Assembly (NCBI GenBank): GCA_015064415.1
Contig: SVSG01000026.1
Span: 1 to 32,568 of the forward strand
Direction of reading: 5' to 3'
Length of the DNA stretch: 32,568 bases
Origin: Oscillospiraceae bacterium
Lineage (GTDB): Bacteria > Bacillota > Clostridia > Oscillospirales > CAG-272
This document shows positions 16,244-23,876 of the stretch, piece after piece. The number at the start of each line of letters is the position of its first letter. Positions within the stretch are counted from its first letter, which is position 1. Both the position numbers and the translations under genes were made by a program. A model generated the notes under the pieces. The model was not told the origin of the DNA. It did not search any database and was given only the letters and a program-made list of their open reading frames with translations.

Positions 16244-17100
16244 TACTTGTCCTCGCTTCCGCGGTCCACGCGCTCCTTGGCAAGACGGCCCTCTCGCAAA
16301 AGCTCTTTGAGTTTTTGCGCGTCGCCCATCGCCATCGCGTCGCGGTAGGCGGTCAGGGCCGCGATGATGCCGTCGATCTCCTCGGTGAGATAGTCGCTGT
16401 TTTCCATGAACAATTCCGTCCACATCTGCTCGTTGAGCCACGCCACGCGCGTCAGATCCTTATAGGAGCCCGCAGAAAAGCCCTTGTGCACCTGCGCGTT
16501 GGGGCTTTTGACGTAGGCGTTGGAGACCACGTGCGCCAGCTGAGAGGTGAAGGCGATGATGCGGTCGTGCTTTTCCGCCGTCGAAACGGTGATCTGTCCA
16601 AAGCCGACGGGGGAGAGCAGTTCGCGCACGCGCGTGAGCGTGTCCTCGTCGCAATCCTCGGGCGGTACGATGACCATCGGCGCGCCGCGGAATAACTCGT
16701 TTTTGCTGTTTTCAAAGCCGGAATATTGGGTGCCCGCCATCGGGTGCCCGCCGACAAAGGTGAAGCCGTACTCGCGTGCCATGCCGAAGCAGGTGCCGCA
16801 AATGCCGCGCTTGGTGCCGCACAGGTCGATCACCACGGAGCTTTTCGTCAGATGCGGCGCACTTACGCGTAGCCATGCCGTTGCCGCGGCGGGGTAGACG
16901 GCAAGAAAAATGACGTCGCACTCGCCCGCGTTTTGCGCGGTCAGCTTGCCGCAAACGGCGTTTTGCGCCAGCGCCGCCTCCAGCGATGCCGCGTTGATAT
17001 CATGTGCCAGCACTGCATGCCCCGCCGTGCTGTACGCGCGCGCCATAGAGCCGCCGATGAGGCCAAGACCGACGATGCCCACTTTCAATTGCTTACTCAT
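16243..17100 (-). CDS. tyrA: Prephenate dehydrogenase TyrA
   Basis: Oxidatively decarboxylates prephenate to 4-hydroxyphenylpyruvate for tyrosine synthesis. The 285-residue protein starts with a Rossmann fold (GLGLIGGS) and has the catalytic histidine H119 in GGHPMAGTQYSGF. SYKDLTRVAWLN is the helical dimerisation-domain signature. There is no chorismate mutase domain and no ACT domain, so feedback by tyrosine through ACT is not expected. The ATG lies 8 nt inside the end of tetR, with AAGGAG upstream. Confidence 0.94.
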   Translation of the reverse strand: MSKQLKVGIVGLGLIGGSMARAYSTAGHAVLAHDINAASLEAALAQNAVCGKLTAQNAGECDVIFLAVYPAAATAWLRVSAPHLTKSSVVIDLCGTKRGICGTCFGMAREYGFTFVGGHPMAGTQYSGFENSKNELFRGAPMVIVPPEDCDEDTLTRVRELLSPVGFGQITVSTAEKHDRIIAFTSQLAHVVSNAYVKSPNAQVHKGFSAGSYKDLTRVAWLNEQMWTELFMENSDYLTEEIDGIIAALTAYRDAMAMGDAQKLKELLREGRLAKERVDRGSEDK

Positions 17101-17656
17101 GATTGATCACTCCTTTGCCAAAGGTGAGACGGCAGCCCTCGCAGGAGAAGGAGCAGCACAGCTGTGCCATTTCGGAAACGCTTTCCCGTCTGCCCCCGCG
17201 CAGCCACTCGATAAAAATATTGTAAAAAGCACCTGCCAGATATACGTGGCGGTAAAGATCTGCGGCACTGTTCCCAAGGGGCGGGAAGGTGAGGGCCATA
17301 TTTTTGGTGATCTGGGAATGGATCAGCTCGCCAAGCCCGCCGTCATAGGCGGTAAGAACAAGGTCGCTGTAATCGCCAAGCTGGGAAAACAGCTCGTAGT
17401 AATAGTCGAAAACGTCGGCCTTGGGCATCAGCAGCGAAAGCTTTTCGTGGATGGAGGCCCCCACGTCGTCGGCAAATTTGTTTATAATGTCCTCTTTCGA
17501 CGTATAATTTCTATAATAAGCCATGCGCGACACGCCCGCCTTTTTTGCAAGGTCCGTGATGGTGATGCTGTTGTAATCCTGCACTTTCATCAGCTCGATC
17601 AGGGCGGTGACGATGCATTCTTTGGCCAATTTGTTCGATTCGTTCTTGTTTCGCAT
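17093..17656 (-). CDS. TetR/AcrR-family regulator heading the aro operon
   Basis: A 187-residue regulator with an N-terminal TetR helix-turn-helix (about 30-53, ITITDLAKKAGVSRMAYYRN) and a helical ligand/dimer domain. The C-terminal tail carries four cysteines in nine residues (C167, C168, C172, C175). I start it at the ATG 17656, which has an AGGGAG site. A GTG at 17680 would add eight residues. It is the first gene of the aromatic operon (overlapping tyrA) and diverges from degV-fakA. A 15-bp palindrome in the shared intergenic region is the likely operator. A TetR regulator leading an aro operon is not the textbook arrangement. The ligand is unknown. Confidence 0.85.
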   Translation of the reverse strand: MRNKNESNKLAKECIVTALIELMKVQDYNSITITDLAKKAGVSRMAYYRNYTSKEDIINKFADDVGASIHEKLSLLMPKADVFDYYYELFSQLGDYSDLVLTAYDGGLGELIHSQITKNMALTFPPLGNSAADLYRHVYLAGAFYNIFIEWLRGGRRESVSEMAQLCCSFSCEGCRLTFGKGVINHE

Positions 17657-17697
17657 AGACAATTCTCCCTGTTTTGTCACTTTTTTAAAATAAAAGA

Positions 17698-17726
17698 TTG
17701 ACTTTTATAGAATTTAATGGTAAAAT
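17698..17726 (+). promoter_or_regulatory. Promoter of degV-fakA
   Basis: TTGACT (17698-17703) and TAAAAT (17721-17726) have a 17-bp spacer. A minus-strand -10-like TATAAT read from 17730 to 17725 overlaps it and could serve tetR-tyrA, but has no good -35 box. Confidence 0.75.
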
Positions 17727-17735
17727 TATAATGTT

Positions 17736-17750
17736 ACGAGTGTCACTCGT
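17736..17750. promoter_or_regulatory. 15-bp palindromic operator candidate (TetR)
   Basis: ACGAGTG (17736-17742) and CACTCGT (17744-17750) form a perfect inverted repeat around a single central base, the usual size for a TetR-family operator. It lies just downstream of the degV promoter and upstream of the possible tetR -10 box, so one bound dimer could act on both transcripts. The assignment to the adjacent TetR protein is inference. Confidence 0.6.
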
Positions 17751-17838
17751 TTGTTTTCAAGTTTATCACGCGAAGGAACCCTTGTCAAGAGTTTTTTTCG
17801 AATTATCTGATTTCCAACTGAAAGAAAGGCGAAAAAAG

Positions 17839-18705
17839 ATGAATCCTTATATTATCATAACGGACTCTTCCAGCGACCTTCCCCGCGAGCTGGTCGAAAA
17901 ATACGGTCTGGATGTGATCCAGCTGACCGTGACCGTGGAGGGCGAGGAGCCCGCACCAAACGATCAGATCGACCCTGAAGAGTTTTACGGAAAGCTGCGC
18001 GCCAAGAAAAGTGCAAAGACCTCTGCCGTCAATCTGGACACGTTCGAGGCCTGCTTTGAAAAGCATCTGGCGGCAGGCACCGACGTGCTGTATCTCGGCT
18101 TCTCCTCCGGACTTTCCAGCACCTTCAACACCGGCTTTGTGGCCGCACGCGAGATGAGCGAAAAGTACCCCGAGCGTAAGTGCGTGGCCGTGGATACGCT
18201 TTGTGCCTCTCTCGGTGAGGGTCTGCTGGTCGTGCTGGCCGCGAAGAAAAAGGAGGAGGGCGCAACGCTGGAGGAGGTGCGCGACTACGTCGAGCAGAAC
18301 AAGCTGAACCTTGTGCACCTGTTCACCGTGGACGATCTGTTTTTCCTCAAGCGCGGCGGCCGTGTCAGCGCGATCACCGCTGTGGCGGGCTCGGCGCTTG
18401 GCATCAAGCCCATGATGCACGTGGATAACGACGGCCATCTGGTCAAGATCGGCATCAAGCGCGGTCGCACCAATTCGATTGACGACCTTTGCGCCCGCAT
18501 GCAGGAGCTTGCCATTGACCCCGCCGAGCAGCTGGTGTTCATCAGCCACGGCGACTGTGAGGACGAGGCAAAGTATCTGGCAGAAAAAATCAAGACGACC
18601 ATGGGGGTAAAGCAACCCATTCTGATTTCCCACGTCGGTCCCGTGATCGGTGCACATTCCGGTCCCGGTACCATGGCACTGTTCTTCCTCGGAAAGGAGA
18701 GATAA
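17839..18705 (+). CDS. fakB: DegV-family fatty acid-binding protein (FakB)
   Basis: A 288-residue DegV protein. The N-terminal IITDSSSDLPRELVEKYG and the fatty-acid-headgroup segment YLGFSSGLSSTFNT (85-98) are diagnostic. The middle has LKRGGRVS and LGIKPMM, and the C-terminus HSGPGTMALFF. DegV/FakB proteins bind a fatty acid and present it to the kinase FakA, giving acyl-phosphate for phospholipid synthesis. The fakA gene follows with a one-base gap, which supports this role. The ATG at 17839 is the only start with family-like N-terminal sequence. Expression may be controlled through the palindrome at 17736-17750. Confidence 0.9.
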   Translation: MNPYIIITDSSSDLPRELVEKYGLDVIQLTVTVEGEEPAPNDQIDPEEFYGKLRAKKSAKTSAVNLDTFEACFEKHLAAGTDVLYLGFSSGLSSTFNTGFVAAREMSEKYPERKCVAVDTLCASLGEGLLVVLAAKKKEEGATLEEVRDYVEQNKLNLVHLFTVDDLFFLKRGGRVSAITAVAGSALGIKPMMHVDNDGHLVKIGIKRGRTNSIDDLCARMQELAIDPAEQLVFISHGDCEDEAKYLAEKIKTTMGVKQPILISHVGPVIGAHSGPGTMALFFLGKER

Positions 18706-18706
18706 G

Positions 18707-20347
18707 ATGAAAATTGACGGAAAAACCTTTAGTCAGATGTGTGTGTCCGGTGCGAACGCGCTGGACAATAACCAGGCAACCATCAACGCGCTCAACGTGT
18801 TCCCCGTGCCGGATGGCGACACCGGCATCAACATGAGTCTTACCATGAGCTCGGTGCTGGATCTGGATAATTTCACCGGCACGATCTCGGATTGTGCCAT
18901 GCAGATCTCAAACAACATCCTGCGCTCCGCGCGCGGCAACTCGGGCGCGATCCTGTCGCTGTTTTTCCGTGGCTTTGCCAAGTCCCTCAAGGGTCTGGAA
19001 AGCGCGGATGCCGAGGATTTTGCCAAGGCGTTTGAGTGCGGTACGCGCGAGGCGTACAGCGCGGTCATGAACCCCACCGAGGGTACCATTCTTACCGTCA
19101 TGCGCATGTGCGCCGAGGAGGCGCTCAAGGTGGTGCGCGAAAAGCGCTTTGAGGGCGACACCATCGGTCTTTTCGCCTACCTGCTCAGCGTTGCCAACAA
19201 GGCACTGGCCGAGACCCCCGAAATGCTCCCCCTGCTCAAGGAGGCGGGCGTGGTGGACGCCGGCGGCAGCGGATTTGTGACCCTGATCTCCGGCATGCTG
19301 GCCGCGCTCAATAATCACCCCATTCTGCGTGAGCGCATGGACTCCGACAAAAAGGCGGCCGCCGATTTTGCGGATTTCGATACCGCCGACATCAAGTTCG
19401 GTTACTGCACCGAGTGTATCGTCGATAAGGACGAGCAGCACGTGGGTGAGGGAACGGGTGCCGAGCTTCGCCCCTGGCTTGCCGAGATGGGTAATAGTCT
19501 GGTCTTTATCGATGACGAGACCTTTATCAAATTCCACGTGCACACCAATCACCCGGGTGAGGTGATCGAGAAGGCGCTTTCGTACGGCCCGCTTTCCATG
19601 GTCAAGATCGAGAATATGAGAAACCAACATACCAGCTTGGTGCAAAACGAGGAGGCGCCCGCTAAGGAGACCGTCAAGCCCGAGGCACCCAAGAAGCCCT
19701 ACGGATTCGTTTCCGTGGCCGTGGGTGAGGGCGTTTGCTCGCTGTTCCGCGATCTGGGTGTGGATTATATCGTGCCCGGCGGTCAGACGATGAACCCCAG
19801 CACCGAGGACGTGCTCAACGCCATCGCCGCTGTCAATGCCGAGACGGTATTTATTCTTCCCAACAACAAAAATATTTTCATGGTCTCCGACCGCGCGGCT
19901 GAGCTGACCACCGACAAAAAGGTGATCGTGATCCCCTCCGCACACTTTACGCAGGGCTTTTCCGCTATGATGGCGTTTGACGAAAACGTCACGCCCGAGG
20001 AGAATGCCGAGACGATGAAGGAGATGCTTTCGACCGTGACCACGTTCTCTCTCACGCATGCCGTGCGCGACGCGGAGATCGACGGCCTGCACATCAAGGA
20101 CGGTCAGGTGCTTGGCCTTGTCAACGGCAAGGTGAAGGTCACCACCGCAAGCGACTTTGAGGCGGTCAAGGAGCTGCTTAGCTTTGTGGAGGAGCCCTCC
20201 TTCCTTTCCCTGTATACCGGTGCCGATGCGAAGGCCGAGGAGACCGCGCGCATCGAGGCGCTGCTGCGCGAGAGCTATCCCGCGGCGGAAATGGTGGTTG
20301 CCGAAGGCGGCCAGCCCCTTTACGATTACGTGATCTCGGCCGAATAA
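18707..20347 (+). CDS. fakA: Fatty acid kinase FakA (DAK-domain protein)
   Basis: A 546-residue protein. The N-terminal DhaL/DAK2-type ATP-binding domain (about 1-200) has NVFPVPDGDTGINM, with the magnesium-binding aspartates D36 and D38, and RGNSGAILS. A middle domain (about 220-310) includes FGYCTECIV and the active-site-region segment FIKFHVHTNHPG. The C-terminal domain (about 330-546) includes VPGGQTMNPSTEDVL and LPNNKNI. It phosphorylates the carboxyl group of FakB-bound fatty acids. GGAAAGGAGAG lies just upstream of the ATG. No clear terminator follows before the aroF promoter. Confidence 0.92.
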   Translation: MKIDGKTFSQMCVSGANALDNNQATINALNVFPVPDGDTGINMSLTMSSVLDLDNFTGTISDCAMQISNNILRSARGNSGAILSLFFRGFAKSLKGLESADAEDFAKAFECGTREAYSAVMNPTEGTILTVMRMCAEEALKVVREKRFEGDTIGLFAYLLSVANKALAETPEMLPLLKEAGVVDAGGSGFVTLISGMLAALNNHPILRERMDSDKKAAADFADFDTADIKFGYCTECIVDKDEQHVGEGTGAELRPWLAEMGNSLVFIDDETFIKFHVHTNHPGEVIEKALSYGPLSMVKIENMRNQHTSLVQNEEAPAKETVKPEAPKKPYGFVSVAVGEGVCSLFRDLGVDYIVPGGQTMNPSTEDVLNAIAAVNAETVFILPNNKNIFMVSDRAAELTTDKKVIVIPSAHFTQGFSAMMAFDENVTPEENAETMKEMLSTVTTFSLTHAVRDAEIDGLHIKDGQVLGLVNGKVKVTTASDFEAVKELLSFVEEPSFLSLYTGADAKAEETARIEALLRESYPAAEMVVAEGGQPLYDYVISAE

Positions 20348-20380
20348 AGCTTTCAAAAAACGGAAAATGCCGCAAAGGTA

Positions 20381-20409
20381 TTGACTTTTTCTATCGATGG
20401 TATTATAAT
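20381..20409 (+). promoter_or_regulatory. Promoter of aroF
   Basis: TTGACT (20381-20386) and a perfect TATAAT (20404-20409) are 17 bp apart. The leader to the ATG is only about 30 nt, with no T-box or attenuator. Confidence 0.88.
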
Positions 20410-20446
20410 CTTAAATATACTACCACAAGAAAAGAGCGTGAATGCC

Positions 20447-21490
20447 ATGAACGACACAATGAAAAACATGAATTTTATCTGCAAGCTCCCGATCCCCAAG
20501 GAAACCAAGGAGAAATACCCCGTTTCCGAAAAGGCCATTGCCTGCAAGGAAAAAAGAGATGCGGAAATTCGAAAAATATTTGAAGGGAAAAGCGATAAGC
20601 TGATCTTAGTCATCGGCCCCTGCTCGGCGGATGCCGAGGAGCCGGTGATGGAGTATATCCACCGTCTTGCCCGCGTGCAGGACGAGGTAGAGGATAAGCT
20701 GCTGCTGATCCCGCGTATTTATACCAACAAGCCCCGCACCACGGGGGACGGCTATAAGGGCATGCTCCATCAGCCGGACCCCGAGGGGCTGCCGGACATC
20801 TATCACGGCATCCTTGCCATCCGTCATCTGCACACAAGGGCCCTGACCGAAACCGGGCTTTCCACCGCGGATGAGATGCTGTATCCCACCAATTACCGCT
20901 ATCTGTCTGATCTGCTTTCCTACGTGGCCGTGGGCGCACGCTCCACGGAAAATCAGGAGCACCGTCTGGTGGCCAGCGGCATCGACGTCCCCGTGGGGCT
21001 GAAAAACCCCACCGGCGGCGATCTGTCCGTCATGATGAACTCCATCACCGCCGCCCAGCACGCGCACTCCTTCATTTATCGCGGATGGGCCGTGGAGACC
21101 AAGGGTAACCCCCTCTCGCACGCCATTTTGCGCGGTTACGTGGACAAGCACGGCAAGAGCATGCCGAACTATCATTACGAGGACCTTGCCACGCTGTGCG
21201 AGCTGTATGCAAAGACGGAGCTTTGCAATCCCGCCGTGATCGTGGACTCCAACCATGCCAATTCCGGCAAGAAGTTTGGCGAGCAGCCCCGCATTTGCAA
21301 GGAAGTGCTGCACGCCTGCCGCCACAATGCCGACATCAAGCGCCTTGTCAAGGGCTTTATGATCGAAAGCTATCTGGTGGACGGCTGTCAGAAGATCGGA
21401 GAGGGCGTGTTCGGCCAATCCATCACCGACCCCTGCCTTGGCTGGGAGAAGACGGAAAAACTGATCCTCGATATCGCGGATCTGCTTTAA
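20447..21490 (+). CDS. aroF: DAHP synthase, type I (AroF/AroG/AroH class)
   Basis: Condenses PEP and erythrose-4-phosphate to DAHP, the entry reaction of the shikimate pathway. At 347 residues it is the E. coli-type class I-alpha enzyme. GPCSADAEE (57-65), IPRIYTNKPRTTGDGYKG, ARSTENQEHR, LKNPTGGDLS and IVDSNHANSGK carry the PEP, metal (Cys-His-Glu-Asp) and phosphate-binding residues. This class is usually feedback-inhibited by one aromatic amino acid through an N-terminal extension, present here. Which one cannot be read from the sequence. The ATG at 20447 follows AAAGAG rather weakly. The gene is separate from the minus-strand aro operon and has its own promoter and terminator. Confidence 0.94.
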   Translation: MNDTMKNMNFICKLPIPKETKEKYPVSEKAIACKEKRDAEIRKIFEGKSDKLILVIGPCSADAEEPVMEYIHRLARVQDEVEDKLLLIPRIYTNKPRTTGDGYKGMLHQPDPEGLPDIYHGILAIRHLHTRALTETGLSTADEMLYPTNYRYLSDLLSYVAVGARSTENQEHRLVASGIDVPVGLKNPTGGDLSVMMNSITAAQHAHSFIYRGWAVETKGNPLSHAILRGYVDKHGKSMPNYHYEDLATLCELYAKTELCNPAVIVDSNHANSGKKFGEQPRICKEVLHACRHNADIKRLVKGFMIESYLVDGCQKIGEGVFGQSITDPCLGWEKTEKLILDIADLL

Positions 21491-21493
21491 AAG

Positions 21494-21534
21494 AAAAAAC
21501 CGCAGGCACAAATTTGTTGTGTTTGCGGTTTTTT
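21494..21534. terminator. Terminator after aroF
   Basis: An 11-bp perfect stem (21494-21504 with 21524-21534) carries an A-run on the left and a T-run on the right. An inner ACAA/TTGT pairing extends it. Confidence 0.88.
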
Positions 21535-21536
21535 GC

Positions 21537-21565
21537 TTGACAAGTGTCGAAAATAGTGGTAAGAT
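21537..21565 (+). promoter_or_regulatory. Promoter of mscL
   Basis: A consensus TTGACA (21537-21542) and TAAGAT (21560-21565) are 17 bp apart. It starts directly after the aroF terminator. Confidence 0.85.
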
Positions 21566-21601
21566 ATTGAGTAGAAATTCACACGGAAAAGGAGAAAAAC
21601 C

Positions 21602-22258
21602 ATGGGAAAGGCAGACATGGACGTGCTTGAGGCAAGAATTGCCGCAGGCGAAGAAAAAGAAAGAAAAAGAAAGGCAAAGGAAATGAAAAAGGAACTGAAA
21701 AAGAAAAGAGACGGCTTTTTTGCCGACTTCAAGAAGTTTATCACGCGCGGCAACGTGCTTGATATGGCCGTTGGTGTTATCGTCGGTGGTGCGTTTACCG
21801 CGATCATCAATTCGCTCAGTAACAACATCTTAAAGCCGATCATCAACTGGCTGCTTGCCCTGATCCTCGGCAAGGACTCTCTTAGCGAGATCTTCACCTT
21901 CCTTACCAAGGTGGAGGTGGTCGACGAGGTGACCGGTGTCAAGACGGTGGATCTTGCCAACTCGATCTACATCGACTGGGGCGCATTTATCAACGCCATC
22001 ATCAACTTCCTGCTGATCGCGTTCACGCTCTTCACCATTGTGCGCATCATCAACAACATCCGCAAGAAGCTGGATGCCAAGGAGCTTGCCGAGGCCGCCG
22101 AAAAGAAGGCCGCTGAGGAGGCCGCCAAGAAGGAAGCCGACGCTGCCGCCGCCAAGGCCGCTGCCGAAAAGGCCGCCGCCGAGAAGGCCGCTCTCGAGCA
22201 GATGTACGCAAACATCGCCCGCCAGACCGAGCTTCTGGAAAAGCTTGCCAATAAGTAA
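21602..22258 (+). CDS. mscL: Large-conductance mechanosensitive channel MscL with extended termini
   Basis: A pentameric membrane channel that opens under high membrane tension to release solutes during hypo-osmotic shock. The hallmark first membrane helix FITRGNVLDMAVGVIVGGAF is at 46-65. The periplasmic loop (about 95-122) and second helix (about 126-150) follow. At 218 residues it is much longer than the usual 120-150. About 40 residues of charged, lysine/glutamate-rich sequence precede the first helix. An Ala/Lys/Glu-rich helix (about 158-200) is inserted before the C-terminal bundle segment QTELLEKLANK. The ATG at 21602 has AAAGGAG upstream. The extensions are continuous with the frame and read as real protein. 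Confidence 0.92.
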   Translation: MGKADMDVLEARIAAGEEKERKRKAKEMKKELKKKRDGFFADFKKFITRGNVLDMAVGVIVGGAFTAIINSLSNNILKPIINWLLALILGKDSLSEIFTFLTKVEVVDEVTGVKTVDLANSIYIDWGAFINAIINFLLIAFTLFTIVRIINNIRKKLDAKELAEAAEKKAAEEAAKKEADAAAAKAAAEKAAAEKAALEQMYANIARQTELLEKLANK

Positions 22259-22262
22259 AATA

Positions 22263-22292
22263 AAAAAGGACGCGCCGCGGCGCGTCCTTTTT
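22263..22292. terminator. Bidirectional terminator between convergent genes
   Basis: A 20-bp perfect GC palindrome (22268-22287) is flanked by five A and five T. It serves mscL on the plus strand and the oxidoreductase gene on the minus strand. Confidence 0.93.
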
Positions 22293-22306
22293 GTGTGGAA
22301 GGGGAA

Positions 22307-23608
22307 TTATTTCTTTTTGCCGCTGCTCTGGCGGAACGCCATGCTGACGTACCCTTCGTCTGCGGCAAGCTCTTTTTCATATTTGTCCTTCATCCTTGCA
22401 TAGACCTCGGCGGGGATGTCGGGTGTGCCCTTGGAGAACACGGGCAGGAGCATATCTCCCGCTACCTTCGGGTCGGTGCAAGCCGTGTCGTTGCGCCATT
22501 TTTCACGCTCGGCGGGGTCGCGCAGATTGGGGATCTCTACAGGTACGCCACCTGCCAGAATCGAGCGATAGGCGAACATGCCGACCATGCCCATATCCAA
22601 CGCCTCGTATACGTCGATGGTATCGGCCTCCTTGTTGCCGAGGATGCGATCCACAAAGTGATACATCGAATAAAAGTCGCTGCCGCCGTGACCGAACTGC
22701 TTTTCCAGCGCCTCACCTGCAAACTGATGCGGGGCATAGCTTTCGCGGTGAGAAGGGGAGGGATACTCGCCGTCATATTCATCGGCATTGACAAAGATCG
22801 TTTTCATCTCGCCGTTTTTTGTGATCTCGCGTGCGCTTTCCATCGTGCCCTTGGAGCCGTAGAGCGAATACCACACCGAATTTTTGTAAAGCCCGCCGTG
22901 AATGCTTTTGACGATGCCGCCGTTCTCCAGCTCCACCATTTCAATGCCGAAGGCACCCGCCTTTGCGCCCGTGCGCAGATTGCGCTCGTTTTTGCTGCCC
23001 TCATAGCCCGTGACCTTGACGGGACGAAGCCCCGTGATGTGGATGATCGGTCCCATCGAGTGCGTGCAGTAGAAGGTCGCATACATATTGTTGCGCCAGT
23101 GATCGGGATCTCCGTAGGTGATGCTGTGCCAGATCGGCTCGCAGTTGTGGATGTACTCGCCCTCTCCGTACTCAAATTCGCCGATCTTGCCCGCTCGGTA
23201 AAGGCGGCGCATTTCGGCAGGGGCTGGCATATAGCAATAGTTCTCGCCGTAGGCGTACACAAGCCCGCTTTCCTCCACGGCTTCGCAGAGCTCCACCGCC
23301 TCCTTCATCGTCTGGCAGGGAAGCACCTCGCTGAACACGTGCTTGCCCGCCTTGAGGGCGCGGATGGCGAAGGGAACGTGCTCGTTGGCGTAGTTGGCAA
23401 GCACCACGGCATCCATATCGTGCTTGATAAACTCGTCAAAGCTTTCGTAGTAGGCAATGTCATCGCCGAGCAACTCGCGTTGCTTATCCAGCGCGGGGCG
23501 GAATTTGTCACAGACGGCAACAAGCTCGGCGTTGTCCGCTGCGTTGCAATAGCTGATCATGCCCGTGCCGCGATAGGCACCCATGACGCCGATTCTTACT
23601 TTTTTCAT
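22307..23608 (-). CDS. Gfo/Idh/MocA-family oxidoreductase
   Basis: A 433-residue protein. Its N-terminal Rossmann domain (VRIGVMGAYRGTGM, then VAVCD) is followed by an alpha/beta domain typical of NAD(P)-dependent sugar or inositol dehydrogenases and of GH109-like hydrolases. The position usually occupied by the catalytic EKP motif reads SEVLP, after GKHVF. A conserved histidine and tryptophan occur in the segment YGDPDHWRNN, and YGSKGTMES lies in the sheet domain. The substrate cannot be assigned. The ATG at 23608 has GGAGGG about 8 nt upstream. It is a single-gene unit, convergent with mscL. A TATACT -10 box is visible at 23645-23640 on the minus strand. Confidence 0.85.
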   Translation of the reverse strand: MKKVRIGVMGAYRGTGMISYCNAADNAELVAVCDKFRPALDKQRELLGDDIAYYESFDEFIKHDMDAVVLANYANEHVPFAIRALKAGKHVFSEVLPCQTMKEAVELCEAVEESGLVYAYGENYCYMPAPAEMRRLYRAGKIGEFEYGEGEYIHNCEPIWHSITYGDPDHWRNNMYATFYCTHSMGPIIHITGLRPVKVTGYEGSKNERNLRTGAKAGAFGIEMVELENGGIVKSIHGGLYKNSVWYSLYGSKGTMESAREITKNGEMKTIFVNADEYDGEYPSPSHRESYAPHQFAGEALEKQFGHGGSDFYSMYHFVDRILGNKEADTIDVYEALDMGMVGMFAYRSILAGGVPVEIPNLRDPAEREKWRNDTACTDPKVAGDMLLPVFSKGTPDIPAEVYARMKDKYEKELAADEGYVSMAFRQSSGKKK

Positions 23609-23802
23609 AAAGGAAGCCCTCCTTTTTGTTAGTAATCTCAGTATAACACGGATTTTACAAAAAGAAAATAGAGAAAAGGAAGAGAAATATGGAAAAAAGT
23701 GTGATTTCGCGGATAATTGCACAAAAAAGTAAGAAAAAGCATAAAGGATTTTGCAATTTGCGCAAATTTATAAAATAATGATAAAAAAATAACAAAACAC
23801 TC

Positions 23803-23831
23803 TTGCACAAGCGCGCAGATTGTGATAAAAT
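23803..23831 (+). promoter_or_regulatory. Promoter of pgk-tpiA
   Basis: TTGCAC (23803-23808) and an extended -10 TGATAAAAT (-10 box 23826-23831) are spaced by 17 bp. The stretch 23650-23800 before it is AT-rich and holds nothing else that I recognise. Confidence 0.8.
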
Positions 23832-23876
23832 ATATATGTTTGTATAGTCCCAATTTTACGAAAGGTGGATCATAAC

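Noticed and set aside
22295..23632. Long plus-strand open frame (445 codons) opposite the oxidoreductase gene
   Set aside because: It is antisense to a gene with clear family motifs, is rich in His/Arg/Ala as expected of a GC-biased shadow, and has no ribosome site or recognisable domain.
23640..23860. Possible small genes in the AT-rich gap before pgk
   Set aside because: The only open frames are low-complexity Phe/Leu-rich translations of AT-rich DNA on the minus strand without ribosome sites. The promoters explain the conserved parts.
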